Shown here piece after piece: positions 59,335 to 64,000 of a stretch of DNA of 64,000 nucleotides. The translations under genes were made by a program, and so were the position numbers. The notes under the pieces were generated by a model. That model made no database searches and was not told the origin of the DNA. It worked only from the letters and a program-made list of their open reading frames with translations. Each line of letters begins with the position of its first letter. Position 1 is the first letter of the stretch. The DNA is from Isoetes taiwanensis (lineage: Eukaryota; Streptophyta; Lycopodiopsida; Isoetales; Isoetaceae): positions 11,185,317 through 11,249,316 of the forward strand of contig JAJEKV010000006.1 in assembly GCA_021234155.1 (NCBI GenBank), written 5' to 3'.

Positions 59335-59778
59335 ATGGCTGCCTCGAAGTCCATACTGTTCCATGGAGTCAAAGTGGGCGAGGGAAAAGTACATGCCTTC
59401 GACAAGCACCACAACTTGCCCTTGCCGAGAGATAGCATTGTAGTGTCTATGGAAGTTATTCTCAACGGAAGCATTGGTTTGCCATTTCCTGAACCGGAAT
59501 TGGCAACACTTGGGGATTCTCGAGGGAGTTTTATTTTGTGGCCAGCGCAGTGGATAGCTAACCTTACAAAAGAACCTGAAATATCCACACTGCCTGCACA
59601 GATTAAAAAAATTGATTGGCTTGGGTTGCAAGCACCGGAAAGCCCTTCCGTGAATAACCTTCGAGGCATTTCAAGGGACGAGCTAGTAGAGAAAAGTTGC
59701 ACACTACTCCATGATCGGCGCAACATCCCGTATGCCCTTGGGGTGATCATCTTCATTGACCCTAATCGGTATCGGTGA
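59335..59778 (+). pseudogene. DUF8039-like domain, likely N-terminal part of the transposase-like gene
   Basis: ORF of 147 codons from MAASKSILFHGVKVGEGKVH. The stretch VVSMEVILNGSIGLPFPEPE ... GSFILWPAQWI resembles the DUF8039 domain found next to transposase-like regions in plant proteins. The frame ends after FIDPNRYR, and the sequence goes on in another frame (MRLGEDYLASNHNEDIPYAD...), so a shift of one base or a lost splice separates it from the downstream part. The head-to-head neighbour on the minus strand starts about 1.3 kb away. Confidence 0.5.
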
Positions 59779-60192
59779 CATGAGATTGGGAGAAGACTAC
59801 TTGGCAAGCAACCATAATGAAGACATTCCCTATGCGGATAGGCCGACCATGCGATGCCAAGCATGTCTTTGAAATGCCACAGTTGCACGACCTGGTGAGG
59901 TGGCCGATTGCTTTGGTGTTAGTAGACAATGTTGCGTTGTGTCAACACTCATAAAGACTGCGAAACATACAGTCGTTGAAGCAGAACCCTATGCCATGCA
60001 AATTGAGCCTGAAAAGGCAACAAAGAGGGGCGTACACAATGGTGAACCCGGACCCCACGTTCACCCTCCGCGGGCCACTAAAAGCTGAGAGAAAAATCAC
60101 GGCAACTTCCATTTCGGACTTCAAGTCTCGCCATTTCTGCTTGCATCGCGAAGATCTTTGCGCAAACTTCTCAACGGCCCGAGATTGCGTGT

Positions 60193-62453
60193 ATGCGTAG
60201 GTTCTACTGGAACTTGCGAGCTTCAGACAGGACCACATTTGTTTTCAACATGTTAGACGTCTGTTCACAGAACGGCCTGGTGCAGAAGCTAATGCTAAAT
60301 AATAAGCAGGTTTGCTTGAAAGCATGGCATAGAGCCTATGGTATTCCAATGTCCACATTCTATAAGTGGCGAAGACTTTTCCTTGCTGGTCACAGAGTTG
60401 CTGAGCATGGTAACATGGGCACGAAAAAGCCGAGGCCTCACACTCTTGCCGGGAAGGCCATACTCTCTATGTACATAGATGAGAATGCAGAGACGATGCC
60501 CCACAGATCGAAAATCACTACTGAAGGGGTGAGAGAGAATGTCAAGAGGCTCCCCTCTGTCCTAACTAAAAAGGACATTCTTCAAGAGGTGGACGCCAAT
60601 GTGATGGAGATGACGGGCAAGCACATCTCACATTCTTCATTCTCACGTGGGTGGAAGCAAAATCACCCAGAGGTTGGAATAGCAAAGAGGACAGCTTTTT
60701 CCAAGTGCAATACTTGTATTGTAATAAAAGAGAAAATGGCTAAAACCAGAGATCCACGGGAGAGAAGAGAATTGCAGATGGAAAGGAAGGAACACATGAC
60801 AGCCCAGATCTCTTGTAGGAGCTTGTACTGGTCATGGAGAGCTTTGTCCCACCGATCACCGGACCAGGCGCTCACTATCATACATGATAAGATGGACCAA
60901 AACAAGACTATGATTCCAAGACTAGAGAAATTAGCGAAATCGGTATGGAGAGGTGAACGCTTGAAAGTTAAGCGTGGTGGTGCAGCGATGCATGGCCATG
61001 GCACGGGTGCCTTAGGACATTTCTCACTTTCGACCTTTGGAAGGATGATTCAAATTTTCATGTTGGTTCCTTGAATCATGCTATCAAAACACTGGAGGAC
61101 ACCAGAAGACAATTGGGGCCATTTGAGAGAAGAATCGGCACCGAGGGAATGTGGGGAACCGCACTACTAAACAGTCTTGGGGTTGAGGACAAAAAAACAA
61201 TACCTTTGGGGTAGACTTTGTAGCACCTCCTAAGCGGCCAGCCAAGTTAAGAGGTTACCTCGGTGGCTCTACTTATGACTAGACAATCATGCAAGTAACA
61301 AGAACAGATATCTCTTCTCTTATCTATCCTATCTTGTGTGGTTGGGTGTTTTTGATCAAATACAGGTTGGCTTCATGATGGTAGGCCACACTCATGATGA
61401 CATTGATGCGCTCTTCGGTAACTATTCAACGTTAATGCGCAGGTCGGATGCTCTAACTATTCCAGAACTAATGCAACTCTTCCGAGAGTGTAGCACGAAG
61501 GCACCGACACCATACCTTGTTACCGAGGTTCCCGATTGGAAGGGGTTCATAAAAGGTTACATTCCTGATAAGAAGGACCGTTTGGTTGGTCACTTGGAGC
61601 CCTTATTATTCAAGTTCTGCATGAATGAAGGGTGGCCATTAATGTATTACAAGATGAGACCTGGTCATAGAGAATGGTTGCCAGAAAAGGGTATTCGGAT
61701 GTGGAAAGCAGATGACAATGGTTTGCCAAAAATACCAATTGGCTCGCCCAAGACTGTCAGGCCATATGCATGCCTCAAAGACATAGGAGCATTGAGGTCG
61801 CCCATTGGAAGTACATGATGCATTGGGCTAACATCTCCGTGGCTGGTGTGAACTTCGTGGTCTAATACCTACATGAAGCGAGGTCATGGACTCTTGGTCT
61901 TGCGGTGATGCGTGTGCTAGGTGAAGTACCCCGGGCAATCCGAAATTCAGAACTTCCGCCTCAAACAAGGCAGGTTGTGCTTCAAGAGCCTGAATCTATT
62001 CAGGTCGATCCATTTGACGCTCCGGCTACCTATGTTGGACCTGCTAAGGATAAACCCAAGAATGCAGTGGAGATATTTGACCCATACCAAGATGTACAGA
62101 AAGGTATGTTTCTTCTTGTAAGACCAGCAGATGCATGTCCTACATGGGTAGCGTATGCGGAAGAGGATCCAATACAAGATCCCACTGCCCCTCATTATAA
62201 CGAGGTTTTTGTTTCTTGGTGGGAGCCTGTGGCTAGGAAAGGCACCCCGTACGCTCAACAGTATCGGGACTGCTGGCATAAAAAGTGGAGGCCGAATCCT
62301 AATGACAGACCACGTTATCAGCCTCTCAAAACGATAGACTATGCTTGGTTTGTGGAACCGAAGCCATTAATGGTTGTGATACCTCCTATTGTAGGAATCC
62401 AGCTGCAAGAATTGCTTGCTAAAGAGGCATCTGATGATGGAGATGAAACTTGA
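60193..62453 (+). pseudogene. DUF7869-type transposase-like protein (decayed)
   Basis: First ORF, 60193-61074: a helix-turn-helix-like region (AYGIPMSTFYKWRRLFLAGH), a CxxC pair (SKCNTCIVIKEKM) and HDKMDQNKTMIPR, an acidic motif expected at the start of an RNase H-like fold. From about 61287 another frame has LDNHASNKNRYLFSYLSYL, leading into the 61336-61818 ORF with VGHTHDDIDALFG, a signature I associate with DUF7869. A TGA stands two codons before the LDN motif. A frameshift near 61790 and a TAA at 61863-61865 interrupt the passage to the last ORF (61905-62453), which carries FLLVRPADACPTWVAYAEE and VFVSWWEP, a small chromo- or Tudor-like module. Order and motifs suggest a DDE-type transposase of an unnamed plant family, now inactive. 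Its exact superfamily is open. Confidence 0.6.
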
Positions 62454-62632
62454 GTGTTACAGGTACATTAAAGCATCTCACACTTTTTATTATCCATAAC
62501 ATCACTACAATAGACTATTTATTATTCATTACGTCTTGCATTTTTCATCTTAACACAAGAGCTCTTACACTATAACATGTTGAACAGGTGATTCATTCAT
62601 CTTCGGGATCTGTAGTAGTGATCCCTGATATC
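62454..62632. other. Short spacer
   Basis: AT-rich 3' flank of the transposase-like gene. No terminal inverted repeat recognised here. Confidence 0.4.
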
Positions 62633-62833
62633 TCATAGCTCATGCGCGGGAAGCCAAATCGGATGGATCATCACACTAATTGATTTGAGGCGCGAATCTC
62701 GGCCGCCCAAAGCTTTTCTTCGCAGGTAGGGATCAAGAAGAAGATGCCTGTCTAGGCAACCAACAAGATCAGAGTGGCTCATTGAGCACTTGATCGCCTC
62801 GATGTGGTTAACTGATGAAGGCGAAAAATCCAT
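62633..62833 (-). pseudogene. Small ORF paralogue 1 (frame-shifted end)
   Basis: 66 codons beginning MDFSPSSVNHIEAIKCSMSH. It aligns with the ORF at 63209-63451: HIEAIKCSMSHSDLVGC against HIRSFKCYLSYNDLGEC, LDPYL against LDPWL, and WLPAHE against WLPYQE. After that the frame ends, but the next frame gives YEISGITTTDPEDE against YELNGITSFDVDDE, so a one-base change has broken this copy. The family is unknown to me. A TATA box stands 36-43 bases upstream. Confidence 0.5.
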
Positions 62834-62868
62834 GAGAGAAGAATGAACTTCAGCCCCGAAGTGAGAAG

Positions 62869-62876
62869 CTTTTATA
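62869..62876 (-). promoter_or_regulatory. TATA box of small ORF 1
   Basis: The minus strand reads TATAAAAG, about 40 bases before the start codon at 62833. The sequence CTTCACTATAAAA is shared with the second copy. Confidence 0.6.
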
Positions 62877-63208
62877 GTGAAGTAGAATTATTGAGGTGAA
62901 TTATTGGGGTTGAATTCGGCGCCATTATTGCTCGTGTATAAGACCGTTGTATAAATACAAGTTTAATACATCTTTCGTATGGATATATATATGCTTTTAA
63001 AACGTGTGCTTGAAAACATGTTTGCTTGACGAATTTAGCTATGATTGAATTCAATGACAGCTTGCAGAATAAGTGGAGGTGGGATAGCACATCGTTACAA
63101 TATACTCAGTTAAGGTACTTGATATTACATCCTTAATCATAATGCTATTACATTCTTACTTAGTTATTAGATACCCATGTCATTATTACATTATTAGCAG
63201 GTGCAGAT

Positions 63209-63451
63209 TTACTCGTCATCAACATCAAAGCTCGTGATGCCATTCAGCTCATAGATCTCCTGGTAAGGAAGCCAGTAAATATAGACTTTAACACGAGTGA
63301 GCTTCCTGCAAGCACTAGCAGGTCCGTCAGCTTTAGATAAGAGCCATGGATCAAGCTTAACGCCATTTCTAGCGCATTCGCCCAGATCGTTGTAGCTCAA
63401 GTAACACTTGAAAGAGCGGATGTGCTCTGGACGAGGCATCGAGGAAGCCAT
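63209..63451 (-). CDS. Small ORF paralogue 2, unknown protein of 80 residues
   Basis: Begins MASSMPRPEHIRSFKCYLSY and ends acidic (SFDVDDE). Conserved with paralogue 1 at HIxxxKC, LDPW/Y, WLP and GIT. I do not recognise the family, and no signal peptide or membrane segment is evident. The two lie in tandem about 620 bases apart, with matching upstream DNA (ATTATTGG and GCCATTATTG phrases), so the whole unit including the promoter was duplicated. A TATA box lies 37-43 bases upstream. Whether it belongs to the neighbouring mobile element is open. Confidence 0.55.
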   Translation of the reverse strand: MASSMPRPEHIRSFKCYLSYNDLGECARNGVKLDPWLLSKADGPASACRKLTRVKVYIYWLPYQEIYELNGITSFDVDDE

Positions 63452-63485
63452 GGAAGATGAATGGCCTCTACCCCCTCGTCAAGCC

Positions 63486-63494
63486 GTTTTTATA
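63486..63494 (-). promoter_or_regulatory. TATA box of small ORF 2
   Basis: The minus strand reads TATAAAAAC at the same distance from the start codon as in paralogue 1. Confidence 0.6.
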
Positions 63495-63730
63495 GTGAAG
63501 TAAAATTATTGATGTCAATTATTGGTGTACAATGTAGGGCCATTATTGACCTTATACGAGTGTCATGTACACCTACAAGTATAACACAAAATTTGTATGT
63601 ATATGTGTATGTTAATTACCTCATGTTTGTTGGGCTCGAGAACTAGGTGAAAGTATTCGTGCTTGAGCAAATAAGGTGTGCTGAAAATTCTCAAAATTGT
63701 GTTATTTTATCCAATTAATGAAATCATGCT

Positions 63731-64000
63731 TCACTGTAAGAAAACATGTGTTTCATCCTCAACCCGGCCCGAATCACATGTTCTACAAATTCGATCTTCA
63801 AGTGGTGTCTTTGACCATCGACCTGTCTCGATTTCCAATCTGTGTGAGCTTGTCCTGTAACGGGCAATGATGTGCTTCAGGGATGTCGGCATGTCTTCTG
63901 ATAGGTATGCTTGACTCTTGTATTCATCCATATGATTGATCTGAGTTCTATAATGAAGCAACCTGCTACCTTGATGCTGCCATAACCGTTCTAGTGCCAA
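63731..64000 (-). pseudogene. C-terminal part of a non-LTR reverse transcriptase (partial)
   Basis: An open frame of 89 codons, running in from the window edge, reads SLKHIIARYRTSSHRLEIETGRW ... RICRTCDSGRVEDETHVFLQ. The Cys-x2-Cys followed by His is the zinc-binding tail found at the end of many non-LTR (LINE-type) reverse transcriptases. Its frame is open to the window end, so the rest of the element should lie beyond it. It differs from the plant L1-type tail at 43 kb. Confidence 0.6.

Overview
This window looks like nuclear DNA of a land plant. The evidence is a dynamin-related protein of the plant-only DRP5A type, two A-type cytochrome P450 genes each with one phase-0 intron, GT-AG introns of about 70 to 340 bases, an L1-type LINE, a plant-style Helitron, a hAT miniature element and pogo-type transposase relics. 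AT-rich intergenic DNA full of nested repeats suggests a medium to large genome. I cannot fix the lineage; a non-angiosperm is possible but not shown. I saw no rRNA or tRNA genes and no organellar or bacterial operon.

Layout. (1) 1-1.65 kb: a possible hairpin-ended repeat. (2) 1.66-28.3 kb: a tandem duplication of two units of about 12.9 kb (1655-14577 and 15408-28296). Each carries one intact, nearly identical P450 gene (9214-10897 and 19156-20825) and the same pogo-type relic at its end. Later insertions differ: a foldback family in unit A, and a 909-bp hAT element plus a 3.84-kb TIR element in unit B. (3) 30.5-37.5 kb: two host genes that converge. One is a 12-exon gene on the plus strand resembling meiosis 1 arrest protein (M1AP). 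The other is a complete 9-exon DRP5A gene on the minus strand. (4) 38-47 kb: mostly repeats, including a 5'-truncated LINE ending in 36 A. (5) 47.3-53.3 kb: a decayed Helitron whose 3' end lies exactly inside a second copy of the DRP5A upstream region. (6) 53.8-62.5 kb: the most unusual part. Two decayed genes stand head to head: a minus-strand gene with a ParB-like domain followed by an N4/N6-type DNA methyltransferase domain, and a plus-strand gene for a DUF8039/DUF7869-type transposase-like protein. About ten copies of a GATCGCG-NN-CGCGATC inverted repeat lie only in their introns and flanks. (7) 62.6-63.5 kb: two tandem paralogous small ORFs, each behind a TATA box. (8) The window ends in the C-terminal part of a non-LTR reverse transcriptase.

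Working together. The host part is two duplicated P450 genes and two unrelated housekeeping or meiotic genes. The 54-62 kb block reads as one (now broken) mobile element that may have carried a sequence-specific DNA-binding/DNA-modifying protein next to its transposase, with the palindromes as candidate target or regulatory sites. That reading is inference; the individual motifs and the palindromes are seen directly.
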